Shown here in pieces: positions 44,886 through 57,348 of a stretch of 64,000 nt of DNA. The translations under genes and the position numbers were made by a program. Numbering within the stretch: position 1 is the first letter of the stretch; each line of letters starts with the position of its first letter. This stretch comes from Sphagnum compactum (lineage: Eukaryota > Bryophyta > Sphagnopsida > Sphagnales), in NCBI GenBank assembly GCA_965153455.1, contig OZ234503.1:496001-560000 (forward strand), given 5' to 3'. The notes under the pieces were generated by a model that saw only the letters and a program-made list of their open reading frames with translations, had not been told where the DNA came from and searched no databases.

Positions 44886-46940
44886 CATGCTACGACAATT
44901 ATTCATCCAAATTATGCAATTCCAATTGTTCTCACATCTGCTACATGCAATATGGTATTACTTTTTGTTGATACTATAATGTATAATAAACATAAAGAAA
45001 GCAAATTTAAAAATATAATTTAGCACTTGCACCTTAATTATCAATTGCACCTGCTACTTTGGTGGTGTAATGTTGGGTGGAATCAGTGAATTTGTTTTGG
45101 AACTAAGTTTATAAATGAAACATCTCCACACTTTAGTGGAAACGACCTCATTAGAGGTGGACCTGTAGTTGCTAGTGTTACATTTGGCACTGATTCTTGT
45201 ACCATTTGAACTTTTGGCACAATTCTTGGGCCATGTTATGTTGATTGCTAAAGCTCCTTATTTATATTTTAGGGTTAATATGGTGACTTCAAACTTGCTT
45301 TTACATTTTGACTATTTTTTTTTCTTCCTTTGCCTTATCTTCCAATATTATAGTTTTTTCACTGTTGTACGTTTTGGCACTGATTTTATTTGTACGAATG
45401 CGAATTGGAGAAACAATTGGTTTTAACATACACTTCATTCTTGCAAACACTATTCCTAGAGCTTGAGCAAGTACTAGATTTTCTCGTAATAACTCCTATG
45501 CAACTTTTTGGACATCTCTAGGAGCAAATCCAATAAGTATTCTTGTTTGATGTGCTATCCAATCCAAAGCAACACATGTTGCAAACCCCTACCATAACAA
45601 AATTTCAAGTGTACGTTTGCATAGGAGGTACCACAGTGGTGGTAGCTGCTTTATTTGTAACTTAAACTTGATAAGTTTACCACCAAATCACTTCTACAAC
45701 AAACTAAATAAGCATTATGCTTGTTTAGTTCATCTTGACACCTTCATCCACTTTGAAAATTGTATACGAAATCTTATTACTAACGTTATCCAATTATTCT
45801 TTTTAATAAACAACCTATAAAATACGAGGAATCCTCTTATTCCATGGCAAAACAAACTTACTCATAATCCACTAATCAAAATTCATTAATTCTCTAGATT
45901 AATCTTCCCCTCCAATTAAGGTGCAAGATTAGTTATTTGCATCAAACTATTGTCAACAACTCTAGATTGAGAAACTCCAAATGTTTCTGCAAACGATTGA
46001 TGGTTAACAATGATCAATTTACTTCGAACTATAGGTTTGAGAATTTGGTCATTGTTCGATTTCTTACAACTAAGAAGATATTTGTTTTGAAGGTTGTGGT
46101 GTGGATTTTGCCATTGTATATGAAATAATCCACTCAATCCTACATGTTATACCCAATTTGCTTCCATTGGTCCTTCAACAATCTAGTTCATAGTTTTTTA
46201 TGTCTCCTTGGCATTATTGTTAATCTCCTCATGAGCCATTGTGTGTTGAAAATATTTTGGTTGCTTGGACACGTTTGATGGTTGCAATTCTTCTTCTCCT
46301 TGAGGATTAGAAAGATTGATTATAATTACTTGTTGTGGCTACTTTCTTGGAACTACTATTTATAATTGTTCAATCACATTTCACACAAATCTTTCAAAAT
46401 TTCTTGCTTTTTCACTCAATAAATCTCACATAGATCTAGTTACTAAAGGTGGTATATGAAAAATAACCTCATTCTTTCCCTTTTTAATTTTGAAGACCTT
46501 GGTTTTGATGTTGAATGTCTCTAATATGTTTCAAAGCAATTTCTTTTTTTTTCATTTTACATTGTAAAAATTCAATAAAGTTCTTTCATCACTCATGTTG
46601 CATTGGAGAAATGAAAAACAAGAAAGCTTTGAAAAATTTGTCTTTAGGAAAAGTAGGTATGTTTTTTTGCGAAAAAATTCACTAATTGCACAAAGCATTG
46701 TGATGTTACAATCTATCATTTACTATTCACATGCTGCACATTGATGACCATTTTCATAACTGCTACTTTAGATGTTAAAATAAAATGTATTTAGTAAGGT
46801 TCAAACCATCTTCATTTAAATTTTCTTGTATGTGTTTTGGCCACTTTTGGAAATCAAATTACATAATCATCGAATTTGAATTGTTTATTTGGTTTGCAAT
46901 GTTGTGACCATAATGACCGATTCCATTGATTGGTTGCAAC
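44886..46940. other. No intact gene; possibly the 3' part of a decayed gypsy element
   Basis: Short minus-strand stretches look protein-like (for example 45920-46130, QSFAETFGVSQSRVV), but I cannot assign them. The region is directly 3' of the integrase relic on the same strand. Confidence 0.35.
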
Positions 46941-47935
46941 ATTGTCTTAAGCATCCAATCTATGTTCTTGTAAGGTTTCTAATTCACTTAATATATTGGA
47001 AAATACACAAGTAGGATTTTGATCAATTTGTGCATTAGGTTAGTATGTAAGATATATTGTATTAACGATATAGGATATAATCCATAAACCAATTAAAACA
47101 ATGTATAACTTGTTGCAACCTTATACACAATTTTATATGCCAACAAAATTGTAGACAAATGTTCATCCCAATTAAATTTTTTTTGTCATCAATTTAGTGA
47201 GTAAAATATTGATCAATTTGTTAATACTTTCGATTTGATCATTACCCTAAAGGTAATAAACAATAAAATTTGTATGCTTTATTAAAAAATGTTCTATTAA
47301 ATATTGAATAGCTTCATTAATGAAATGAACACCATAATTGGTATCTAATTGTAAAGGACATTCAAATTGAGTAAGAATATAGTCATACATAAATTTAAAT
47401 GTAACTACAAGAATATTGGTTTGAAATGCTTTCATTTACACCCATTTCATGACATAATCAGTAGCCATTAGAATATATCAAATTTTAATGTGTTGGCCTA
47501 TTGGTTTAATTGGTCTAATAAAATCAAGTTCCCATTTCATAAATGGTTATGTGGATAATGGTATCAACTTCGCCATATTGTGCATAACTAAACTTCATAC
47601 TTTTTGACAGTGATCACAAGTATGACAAAACTCCAAAGTATTTATGTGAAGTGTTGGCCACCAATAACTTGCATCCAATTTTCTGGTTGTGACATCAATC
47701 CCTCCAAAACTCCAAAATGAAACTCTTGCAAATTTTTGATATTTGATCTGTCTAAACACAACGACATAATCATTGATCCTAATTGATTCGATACATGATC
47801 CTTTTTTAAAGTAAAAATGGTTTAGAATTGTGATGCAAATATTGTTTCTACCCTTTTGTATAATTGGAAGGTATTTGACCTGCCTTCAAATAGTTAGTTG
47901 TATCACAATGGTATATCATTTAGTGTGCACATTTA
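46941..47935 (-). pseudogene. Decayed Ty3/gypsy integrase
   Basis: On the minus strand, blocks appear in integrase order: AGQIPSNYTKG near 47875, then DASYWWPTLHINTLEFCHTC and DHCQK near 47680-47600. After these come KWELDFIRPIKPIGQH, the core LQLDTNYGVHFINEAIQYL near 47320, and finally a form of LVYGLYP near 47080. Stops and shifts occur between and inside blocks. The sequence resembles plant Tat/Athila-type elements more than the chromoviruses at the left of the window. LTRs were not identified. Confidence 0.8.
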
Positions 47936-50665
47936 GTGTCTGTAGTAGCTCACCTACAATATAGGGGTGTTAGACTCGATAAAATTCACCTAAAAAGAAA
48001 ATACATTGATGTTAATCTTTGCCCGATAACAAATGGTGGGAGGGGCAACAAAGTAACTTGGTGTCAAAGGGTCAACGACGACAAACACATGGTCTTGGAA
48101 TTGCACACCAAACAGTTACAATATTGTTTACCCTCTTTAATATGACATGTTTGGGAAACTCAAAAAATGTCATATTATCAAGGTGTCATATTTTTCTTAA
48201 TGTGGCAAATGACTTAAAATTATTGAATTATTGAGGGAGTGCAAAAATATGATTAATATAACTTTAAAAACATATTCAAGTAATTAAGGAAATTGAAATG
48301 ATATCAAACAATAACTTACAATTTTATTTTTTATTTTTGCCTCAAGACGACTTGAAATAGTAATCTACCAATGTCTGGTGTCACATATCTAAATTGGAAA
48401 CATACATCTTATCTAATTTTTCTAATATTTTGTGAAAGTTAATAATTTCAAAGACAACAAAAATATATATTGTTGTTTAACAAGAAATTAGAGAACAATG
48501 ATGCATATTGTTTTGATTTACAACATGTACATCCAAGTCATCAACATTTGGTAACTCACCAAGATCAATATGTTTGATGTCTCATAAACTAGATAAAATG
48601 ACTTTTAGCATTAATGACCTTTTTAATATGACAAAATGGGATTTTCAAATGTCATATTATCGAAGGAGTTTTGAACCAGAAAGTTTGGTTGTGTAAAAAT
48701 GCGTCAAATAAATGAGGTTAACAAGCCTCAAATTAGCAAGGTTAGAGCATCTGCACCCTTCTCCCTTCAATGCACCCCTTGACCACTAGTATCAACACAT
48801 CCAAAACTTGGGTGTCGCAAGCTATCGTTTCCACACCTTTGAACCGCAATATGTCCCTCTACATTTTCAGTGAACCAATCACAATCACTACACACAGGTA
48901 ATCATTATTGTCCATCAATCTAGGATAAAGTATATTCCTTAAATTAGTTATAGTGGGGCATATTGAGGCATCAGTATGTTGTGGCTCAAATGCAGTAGCA
49001 TTCTCACCCTCCCTGAATTTGCAGCATTACAAAACTTGATGGGGTTCTTAAACCTGTCTCGGGTTATGTGAGTTGCGTTCACATTGCCATTCCTATGCAC
49101 TAGATGGATGGATACGGCAACTAGCTAACATTTGTGGGGGTAAACCATGATGAGAGAACACTTCAGCGTTCAGGGGAGGCCGCATCAAAGGGGAAGGCTC
49201 TGTTGTTTTTGGTGTCCAAACTAAACTTTGAACCTCTCCTCTTGAGCATCTGACACATTAACAATCATTGAAAATGGATTAGAAATGAGAAAATTATCTT
49301 CTCTTGGTGCATCTGACATATTAACAATCGTTGAAAATAGATTAGAAATGAAAAAGTTATATCCTCCCAAAGTAAAAAGGGTTAAGAACTCAACAAAAAT
49401 ACCACCAAACACTATAAAGCTGGTTCTTAAACATCCAAATAATCTTGATTTGTAAACTTCAGGTGGTGCTCCTATCACACTTTAAATCATTTACAATGAA
49501 TGAAAAATAAGAAAGTTATGAGATTTGAAAATAAAAGGGTTCCCAAAATTTTATTTTTTTAAAATGCGTTTTGTATGTTGGAAAGCTTTTTTTTTTTCTT
49601 GTTATTTTTTAATTACTCCTTTTCATTTGCATTTTAAAAATGATTTCTAGAGCTTGAGGTAGTGCTCCCATAACATTTTAAATCACACAATATGAAGCAC
49701 ATATGATGAACATATAAATAAGTGTTCGGTCATAGGTAGGTGATTTGTGATGGGCTGGTCTACCTCAATGAGGTTGCGCTTGCCCTGAACCTTGTGGTGG
49801 AGTAATTTGGGCTGCCTTTAGGTGCAGAGACGGAGTTTTTGTCTCTTTCCTCAATTTGCAATTTGGAATCAGCTAGTAGAATTTGCAATTTGGATGATTG
49901 TCTAAGTGGTTCATTAATTGCAGAGATTATTTACGATGCCCCAACAGACTATTTTTTGGATGCTTTCATTCAAGCGACGCGTCAACTCTAAGTCATGTCA
50001 ATATTCTACCACACCACCCGGTTCCAAGCCCAACTAGGTACCAGCCTTCCGACAGTACCATCTAAGTTGTCTGTATGGGCTGAGGACAAGCACAGTAGAT
50101 GCTTACCACTGCACGTCCTTGTACTTTAGCGTTTAAGAAGAAGGTTGGCTGCAGTGGAGAGCTGGCAAGGCTCGATCAGGAGTCAGCACTAATCCATCCA
50201 AGTCAATCACTCACATCTAAGTCTTCGGCTCTCTCCGACAGCTCCAAAATCGACAGGCTCAGCCGAATTGCTTCCGACGAGTCCATTGTTTGGGGCTGGT
50301 TCAGGAGCAGAGCTTATGGTAACGTAAGGCAAGGTCCCGATGTTAAGGAGTAGAAGCAAAGTATGGGATTCCGTGGTAGCGTGGGGGGGGGGGTGTGGTT
50401 GATGTTGGAGGCGGTGGAGTTTTCGGGGGTGGATTGTCGGGATTTGGCGGTGGGAGGTGGGGATGAGGGCTGGGGTTGGGAGGTGTGAGGAAGGGAGACG
50501 CGGTCGCATTTTTAGTTTTTGTTTGGACGCGGGAATTGGAGCGTGGGAGGGAAGAGTGAACGGAGTTTGGGGAGTTGGGAGTTTCTGGAGTGGAGGTGGG
50601 GGTTTGGGAGGTGAGTTGTGAAGGGGCGAGATGGTCGAGGGTGGGAGCGGATTGGTTCGGTGAAG
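47936..50665. other. Gene-free stretch with a 63-bp direct repeat
   Basis: GCATCTGACAYATTAACAAT starts at 49246 and 49309, two copies of a 63-bp unit. The part from 50350 to 50660 is G-rich on the plus strand and could be 5' sequence of the DnaJ-like fragment that follows. Confidence 0.5.
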
Positions 50666-50755
50666 ATGGTGAAGGATACGGAGTGTTATGAGGTGCGGCC
50701 AGATGCTACGGCTGCGGATATTAAGAGGGCGTATTATCTGAAGGTCGGGTGAGGT
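50666..50755 (+). pseudogene. First exon of a DnaJ (J-domain) protein, fragment
   Basis: ATG at 50666 opens MVKDTECYEV, directly followed by RPDATAADIKRAYYLKV and a likely donor (GG|GTGAGG). This is the start of a plant type-II DnaJ protein, where the usual form has a short LGV segment between YEV and the next residues; here it is missing. No exon with the HPD motif was found downstream, so the fragment is probably non-functional. J domains stimulate Hsp70 ATPase activity. Confidence 0.65.
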
Positions 50756-51827
50756 TTGGGTCGGATTTTCTTCCACATTCCAAAGACATGTTATGCTTGG
50801 AGAGGGAGATTTGATTTTCGTGCACTTTCATTTGGTGCAAAGCATGCTTCTCCACTGTCACACTGAAGTCCTACCCCGTCCTCACCCTGAACCTCACACC
50901 TCGCCATCCAACAGCGAAGTCGAAGACCGACGGCAGCGGTGCCTCCACAACCGTCACGAGGACACAATGTCAATGCGGAAGTACTAAGTTTTAGTGGCTG
51001 CTCTTATCTGGCATTAATTCTTTGTCAAGACTTGTACGTGAGTTATCTTGGAGGCCGCTCCATTGCATTTCAGAGCTCATGTGTTTGCAGGATTTGGTGA
51101 TTGTTTTTGTGCAACGTCATAAGTTGACCCACATGAGCTTTTCATTTGAGTGGATATTGAGAACAAACACTCTTTTTGGTGTAGGTTATCAACTTGCAGT
51201 TAAATAATTCGTACCACTAAGTATACACTTCTGGGACTTATTGCACCATGATAGACTGGAAGAAGCTTGTGCATTGCATTAGAGTACTCTACATGGGATA
51301 GAGATTGCAGGAAGTCCAGTTAAGGTTTGATCTACTTACTGGATTGAACTCTTTGACTTTGATATTATTTTCTTTGTGTTTCACAAAGAGACAGGTTGGG
51401 AGACATTGTTGCCTGATGTTCAATTACCATGTTGCTCAAGTTGCTAATTTATTTTATTTTATTTTGTTCTTCCCCTTCCAGGTACTTGTCTTGCAATGTC
51501 TGACCAAATTGGTATGGAAGACATGGGCTTGCATCCTGGGGAGCGACAATGACGATGACAGAAGAACAAGGTATATATTCTTATGCATCCCATTCATGTA
51601 ACATTCTATAGCAGTACTTGTGAGAGCTCATCCTTTTCGACAATTGAAAAGGAAAGTATTTAAAAAGCTTACATTCATTACAGAGAGCATATATGCACAT
51701 GGCACTCCCTTATAAAAAACACAATATCAATTGCCCCTCTAATCAATATAGTTCTTTCTTGAAATAGTTGCTGGTTTTTGGTACTCTTATTGAAATTCAT
51801 ACACATCAATGTGGACTTTTTGTGCAG
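50756..51827. other. Intergenic or 5' part of the CHAT gene, unresolved
   Basis: A candidate exon lies between TTCCAG (ending 51480) and AAG|GTATAT (about 51571). It contains an ATG at 51496, but that frame stops after 18 codons and does not join the next exon. The true start of the CHAT gene may lie here. Confidence 0.35.
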
Positions 51828-52076
51828 GTCAGCAATGCCGCTGTTGATCCTTCACCTGCAGCCCCAGCACCAACACCTACATCACCAGCTGTCCTTGAGT
51901 CTGCTGTTACTCCTTTAGTGAAGGTGCCTTTGTTTATGCCCAAGTTTCTACTGGTTGGAGAAACTGCCACCAGTTCTAAATTGGAAGTTCCTGCCTTCAT
52001 GGTTCCCCATAAAGCTCCTTCAGTTGATACAAGTGAAGATTTACTGCCCAAGAATATGTTTGACCCCACTAGCAAG
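51828..52076 (+). CDS. CHAT gene exon 1 (as seen)
   Basis: Acceptor TTTTTGTGCAG before 51828 and donor AAG|GTTAGT after 52076; 83 codons, phase 0 at both ends. It encodes a Pro/Ala-rich linker (SPAAPAPTPTSPAVLE) and a segment ending KNMFDPTSK. No upstream ATG fits, so coding may begin inside it at FMPKFLLVGE or in an unseen exon. Confidence 0.55.
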
Positions 52077-52969
52077 GTTAGTTCTTTCCTTTTCATTTCA
52101 TGTCCTTTGTGGTTTAGTTTGTCTATTTTATTCCTTTTGATAAGTCATTTTGATTATGGTACTTTTGGCTTTGAAATCCTATTTCCATCCCTGTGAGGCT
52201 GCCACATCACCCATTCCCAACCCATTCCTTGCATCACTCCCCACCCATTCTTTTTTGCGTTGTTTCAAGTAGTCGCCAGTGGTGTGCTTAAAGGATATGT
52301 TCAGGGTGCAGGAGGCCCCAACCACTACCCTATATATAGGCCTCTATGTCTTTCAGGCATAGATGCTTGCATATACAGGGACATGCTAACATGAAATAAA
52401 AGCTCTTTCCTTCAGAAGCTTGATGCAGCTTGAATGAGGATACTGTTGACTTTTTTGATTAGCAATGTCTCTTGAGTGCTAGCCAACATCACGTCTGAGT
52501 CTTCCCATTGCTTCCAGAAAGGCACCAGAAACTCAGGACACAGATTGTTTATAATGGTTTGCCCAAATTTTTGGGAAGATTATTATATGCTTATCTACAC
52601 CCACTGTTGGGAGCTGATGAACTCAGTGGGTAGTCATGGCAGCTTGTCACTGCCGTTCATGATGAAGGTGATGGTCTGTCACTTTGTGAGCGACTGTCAT
52701 GAGGTTATGACTGCACTCATTGTCGTGTTACCTGTAATTGTTATTGTGGAGGTTTCTCTGCAACTTCATCAAGCTTTGTTTTATAGAAAAGAACTTTGAG
52801 CTAGAACTCAAGTTAAAGAATTGAGTTGTCCTAAAAGTAAACCTTTTGTCAAGGTCTACCTATTTTGTTGTTATGTAACTATGTCAAATCCTGAGAAGCT
52901 GCCTCCTCCCACCAACTAGTGACTAGTTGTTTTTAAAAATTGTATGTATTGTGGATGGCATGTACACAG

Positions 52970-54180
52970 GCTTTCAATCTGATGTTGCCTCCAGAAGATC
53001 TTGAGTTTGATGGCATGCCACCACTGGAGCCCCGCTATTGGCCAAAAGGTCTCTGCAGGACTGTGAATGCTGTACTTGAGGCTTGCAATTTGCCAAACGC
53101 TGTGAATGCAAGGCATTTGGTTCCAAACACTATGAATGTACGGCAGTTGGTTCGAGGGCCACTTTTATGGGGGACTATCTTCACCTCTCTAGATGAGAAG
53201 CGTCACCTAGAGTGTGAAGATTGGGTGAAGTGGTGGAGTGCTAAGTTGAAGGCACTTGATCAGACATGCGAGGAGACAAAGCCTAAAACACATGGGCACT
53301 TTGTTATACCCTTGGAAAGCCTAACATGTACACACAAGGATGGATCATTCTGCAACTTAAGCTCTGAAACACTAGTCCATTGTGCTCACATTGCCTGCAT
53401 TATTTGCCTCAACAGTTTACTTCTATGGCTGAGCATTGACTTGCAGAACAAGGACCCGAAGTCAGTGATCTCTACATGCTCCGACCTCAAAGATGAGGTC
53501 TCTAGATTATCTGACAAGTGGAAGTGTGGTGGAGATTATTGTCGTGCAATGTTTAACCAGTGGATTTGTTATATTGCAAATGTGGATTCAGAGAAGGAGG
53601 AGGCGATGAAATTGATGTTTCAATGGACTTTGGTACCTGTAATACAGGTCCTTGCCAAAGTCAGAGCTGAGATGCTTGGTGCAAATGATGAGCATGCGGA
53701 GGATACTCGTGTGAGCAAATGGGGTGACGAGCTCTGCAATTTCCTTGAAGAGTACAGGGTGTTGTTCAATGCTTCTGACAATACTGAGTTTCTGTTCAAT
53801 GCTTCATTTTATTTGGTGTACCGCAGGACAGCACTTCTCCACCGTCAATTGGGACATGAGAAGCGAACCACACAGTTGCTTCAGAAGATGGAAAAGATGC
53901 TTGATGACATTCCAGATGACTTAATGGTTGCAAACATATCAGGCAAACATATTGAATACCATGAAGTAGATGGTCACAAGTTATTTCACATGAAGAAAGA
54001 GGTGCAGAAGCTTTTAATCAATGCTGACAAGTACATGTACATCAGTCTGCAACAATTATACATGCAAGACCAATTCAGTCTGGATTTTCCATGGGGACAG
54101 GGTTCTATGCCAGGAAACTTAGACCCTTCTGACTCTGTTTGTGTATCCTCCATCATAACTAAATTAGAGCACATTGAGCG
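52970..54180 (+). CDS. CHAT gene exon 2, long helical region
   Basis: Acceptor TGTACACAG and donor GCG|GTAATT; 403 codons plus two bases. The frame is open throughout and joins exon 1 in phase. The sequence is Leu-, Lys- and Glu-rich and helical in character (for example QVLAKVRAEMLGANDEH) without a recognisable domain. It holds a 30-bp tandem duplication at 53093-53152 (PNAVNARHLV then PNTMNVRQLV). Confidence 0.8.
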
Positions 54181-54297
54181 GTAATTTTCCCCTACCCTAA
54201 CGGCAACTTTTCTTTTGCATTTAGGACAAATTGTTCAATGTTTGGGTATTAGACAAAGTTTCATTGTAATTTAACTTAAGTCATGATTATTGTGCAG

Positions 54298-54688
54298 GTT
54301 GAGTGAAACTAAAGAGATGTTTGAACAGCTTGATTTGAAAGAAGAGGTGTTAAATGGGCACTTACGCTTTTTCCTCACCCATGGACTGAATGCACCAGAC
54401 ATATGTTATTCCTGCTCTGGGTGGGATATCATATCTCGTTCCTGTCACCATTCGCTCTTACCATGGGAGTCTATTCGTGAGAAGCAGAACTTTTTCCTTG
54501 ACCTCTGTGAAGCCTTGGGTGATCGTCGAGTGACTGCCAAAGTTTTGCAGCTTTGTGGATCGATGATGGCTGACCATTCTTACTACATGTTGGCAAACAG
54601 TCCAGATGCTCCTACATTGAAAATCCAGCTTGAAGAAGGTCAAGAGATGCTCACTTGTCACACAAGAGCTGATCAATGTACCTCACGG
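54298..54688 (+). CDS. CHAT gene exon 3
   Basis: Acceptor TTATTGTGCAG. The split codon CG|G restores Arg, giving HIERLSETKEMFEQLDLK. A donor GG|GTATTA follows 54688. It includes EKQNFFLDLCEALGDRRV and a cysteine pair in the DICYSCSGWD segment. Helical repeat character; identity unknown. Confidence 0.75.
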
Positions 54689-54795
54689 GTATTATATGAA
54701 GATTAGAAAACCAAAGAGCTTAAAAAAATTTACATGCTTGCCATCGAACCCCAAATTGATTCAATTAATAGCATCTACAGAATTAGAATTTTTGG

Positions 54796-54852
54796 TTTAG
54801 GGTTCATAGTTTAGGGTTTGGGTTTAGGATTTAGAATTTAGGGTTTAGGGTT
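54796..54852 (+). repeat. Degenerate plant telomere-type repeats in an intron
   Basis: TTTAGGG and close variants (TTTAGGA, TTTAGAA) recur at least five times between exons 3 and 4. Confidence 0.8.
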
Positions 54853-54907
54853 ATTTGTGTGTGGTCCTTGTCTAATTTTGAATGGATTTGATGTATGTAA
54901 CATGCAG

Positions 54908-55533
54908 AATTCAACCTGCAATGCGCCTTGTCAGTGCCAGAGTGTGTGCATAGCCCTGGAGAATGTACTATCAAACACATACGTCCACCCGAGACAAATT
55001 GTTTGGTTGCATGTCTCAGCGATCCTTGCACATCAGGTGAACACAGACGTGATGACCTCCAGGACACGTTAAAGGCATTTCGCCTCATCAAGCATTCCAT
55101 TGATATCTACTCTGACTTGTTTCATAACTGGACTTCAAATGAGGATGGATGGCTGAAGCTCTTGGAGACGCATAAGGGCGTTCATGAGTTGATGTTGACT
55201 GTCCATCAAAGGCTTTTAATTTTATGGCAGATAAGAATACGGGAAAGCAATGATCCATCTGTAATGTCAAAGATTCATCCACAAGATCTACCAGTGCATC
55301 CAAAGCATCTTGACTGGAAGGATCTCATCCACACACACAGTAGCAAGTACTCAATTCTTGTTCTTGAGCATGCCTTTCATGACCTGTTTGAGAGTGCGCT
55401 AGTGTGGGCAGAAAGAGGCCGTGCACGAACGCTTATGAGCCAACTTGGACCTTGGTATAACATGCAACAGGAGGATGGTTTGAATCCAGTTTCCTTGAAA
55501 AAGGAGCTACTTGAATTCAACAACAATCAGCAG
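54908..55533 (+). pseudogene. CHAT gene exon 4, contains a frame change
   Basis: Acceptor ACATGCAG and donor CAG|GTATGT. Read in phase from exon 3, the first part gives the plausible HPRQIVWLHVSAILAHQ but runs into TAA near 55072. From about 55050 a different frame gives DTLKAFRLIKHSIDIYSDLF and then ALVWAERGRARTLMSQLG, a strand found just before CHAT domains. A shift of one base near 55040-55060 would join them. Confidence 0.65.
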
Positions 55534-55808
55534 GTATGTATATCACTCTTGTTATAATATATAGCCATGAACCATACATGAATTTAGAAGAAGACAATGA
55601 ATTGGAACATCTGCATTGGTTGTCAATTTTCTAATAGTATGTTGTATATATTTTTTTAATATCTATTGCAGCTTAGGATATATATTCATGGCCTACAAGG
55701 CAAACTAAGCAGTCGCAGCATTTTAATCTTATGGATCTGCAACTTTGTGTGTAATCTAATACTACAATATATATTGATGTGTCCACTTTTTTTTTCTTCA
55801 TGTACAAG

Positions 55809-55934
55809 ATAGCGTGGAACTCTATCACATCGAGCCAAAATGCTTGCAAAGGGGACCATATCTTAGTTGAATACGTTATCCATACTAAACCAGAGCTTGT
55901 TTATGACCTCAATGGAATGGCGTTTGTGTTACAC
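55809..55934 (+). CDS. CHAT gene exon 5
   Basis: Acceptor ATGTACAAG, donor CAC|GTAAGA, 42 codons in phase 0. GDHILVEYVIHTKPELVYDL is the paired-strand segment (lVeY/vv..) at the start of CHAT domains. Confidence 0.7.
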
Positions 55935-56053
55935 GTAAGACACTCTCCCTCACGTAGAGGTTAGCAACATTTTTTGAAACTAATGTATTGGCTCAGAACA
56001 GCTTTCACATGCTAATTGGATTGAACCTAAGGGGAATTGGTTGGGTTTGTTAG

Positions 56054-56287
56054 GAATCAGCAAATGGGACACATGATGTTCGGAGTTGTTTTTTTAATTG
56101 CAATCCTGATGAAGTGGAGAAGCTGGTGGATGACTTTTACACGACAGTTCCTCTGCAACGCCATGATGTTACAAGTGTTGTGTTGAAGCTGCATAGTATT
56201 CTTGAGAGGTTGTATGATTTACTCATCAAACCCTTCTGGGACAAGCGTCTCAACCCCAAAGCCACCATCGTCTTTGTACCTGATAAG
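56054..56287 (+). CDS. CHAT gene exon 6
   Basis: Acceptor TTTGTTAG, donor AAG|GTTGGT, 78 codons in phase 0. It ends with ILERLYDLLIKPFWDKRL followed by ATIVFVPDK, matching the LY.LLI.P...L...IVPDG pattern of CHAT proteins. Confidence 0.85.
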
Positions 56288-56755
56288 GTTGGTAATAGTA
56301 ATGTTCCTTTCATCTTACTTCAATAAGGCAATGAATACTCATCATGTTAGTAGTTTTCACATCTATTCCATCAATTGAATGTTGTCATGAATTCATCTGT
56401 GTCACCCTTAAGTGTCACAATTTCATCCATGCAAGAGAATTTCATAAATAAAAAAACCATTATTCATCCTCTTTGGCAATGAAACCCTGTTCACTTGCAC
56501 CACTCTCTTGCGCATCCCTGTCTGTCATGCAGATTTTGGCCTTGCTCCTCAGACTGATTGTAGTTTGAATACCACTTGGATTTGTAATGTTTCCAAAACT
56601 ATATTGCCTTGAGGTTGGTGCCATTGCTTTGGAACTGGCTCCGTTCTGGTTCCTCTTTATATCAGTGCGACCAAACCTCAAAATGTTTGAATCAAGTCAA
56701 AATGATGCATTGCAAGGGGAGGCTGCACTAAATACTGGTTATGATATGCTTGCAG

Positions 56756-57241
56756 ATGCTATACAGGGTGCCATTTTCTCTACTCCGAGATAAAGAGACG
56801 CAGAAATATCTATTCCAACTGCATCCAACCACAGTTGCTCCCTCACTGCGAGTTCTGCAACACTGTAAACAGCGGCTAAGTGACCTTGAGAATTGCCCAT
56901 TGAAACCAGAAGGGTGCATCTTGGCAGTGGGTAACCCTGCCTACGAGGAGGATCCTCTTCTTGGGACAGGGAAGAACTGAAGCATCTGCAGTCGTGTTTC
57001 CTAGGCAGAGTAAAGACACTGGAGCAAAATGAGGCCACCCGTGCCAAGTTTTTGGAGCTGGTGAAAGAGCCTTGTCAGTCTAAGGAGGGCCACACCTTTG
57101 CATTCATACATCTAGGAGTGCATGGTCACTGGAGGGAAAACAAAGCTGGAGTGGTCGTTTATGGTGATGAAGAAATTGAAAGTCAATATAAGACTGGCTC
57201 CCTGCAATTTGCCAAGCCTCAGCAGCATGGGTCCAACACTG
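56756..57241 (+). pseudogene. CHAT gene exon 7 with catalytic His motif, one-base frameshift
   Basis: Acceptor TGCTTGCAG. It starts MLYRVPFSLLRDKETQKYL, equivalent to the LPFAAL...YL motif, then APSLRVLQHC and ILAVGNPAYEEDPLL. Near 56972 a GGG run needs one more G to continue into ELKHLQSCFLG and FIHLGVHGHW. The histidine codon of HLGVHG is at 57121-57123. Donor ACACTG|GTGAGG at 57242. Confidence 0.8.
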
Positions 57242-57348
57242 GTGAGGTTTGAGTAGACTTCCATGGCCTGCATCTTCAAATACATAGCCAAATTATGCAA
57301 TATTGTTTTTGGCATATGAGTTTATTTCAAGTCTTCTTTTGTTTACAG

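Noticed and set aside
50207-50776. 189-codon proline-rich minus-strand frame
   Set aside because: Opposite a G-rich plus-strand stretch and the DnaJ-like exon; composition alone explains it.
55047-55072. A 26-base GT...AG stretch as a mini-intron restoring the frame of exon 4
   Set aside because: Too short for a spliceosomal intron in plants; a one-base indel is simpler.
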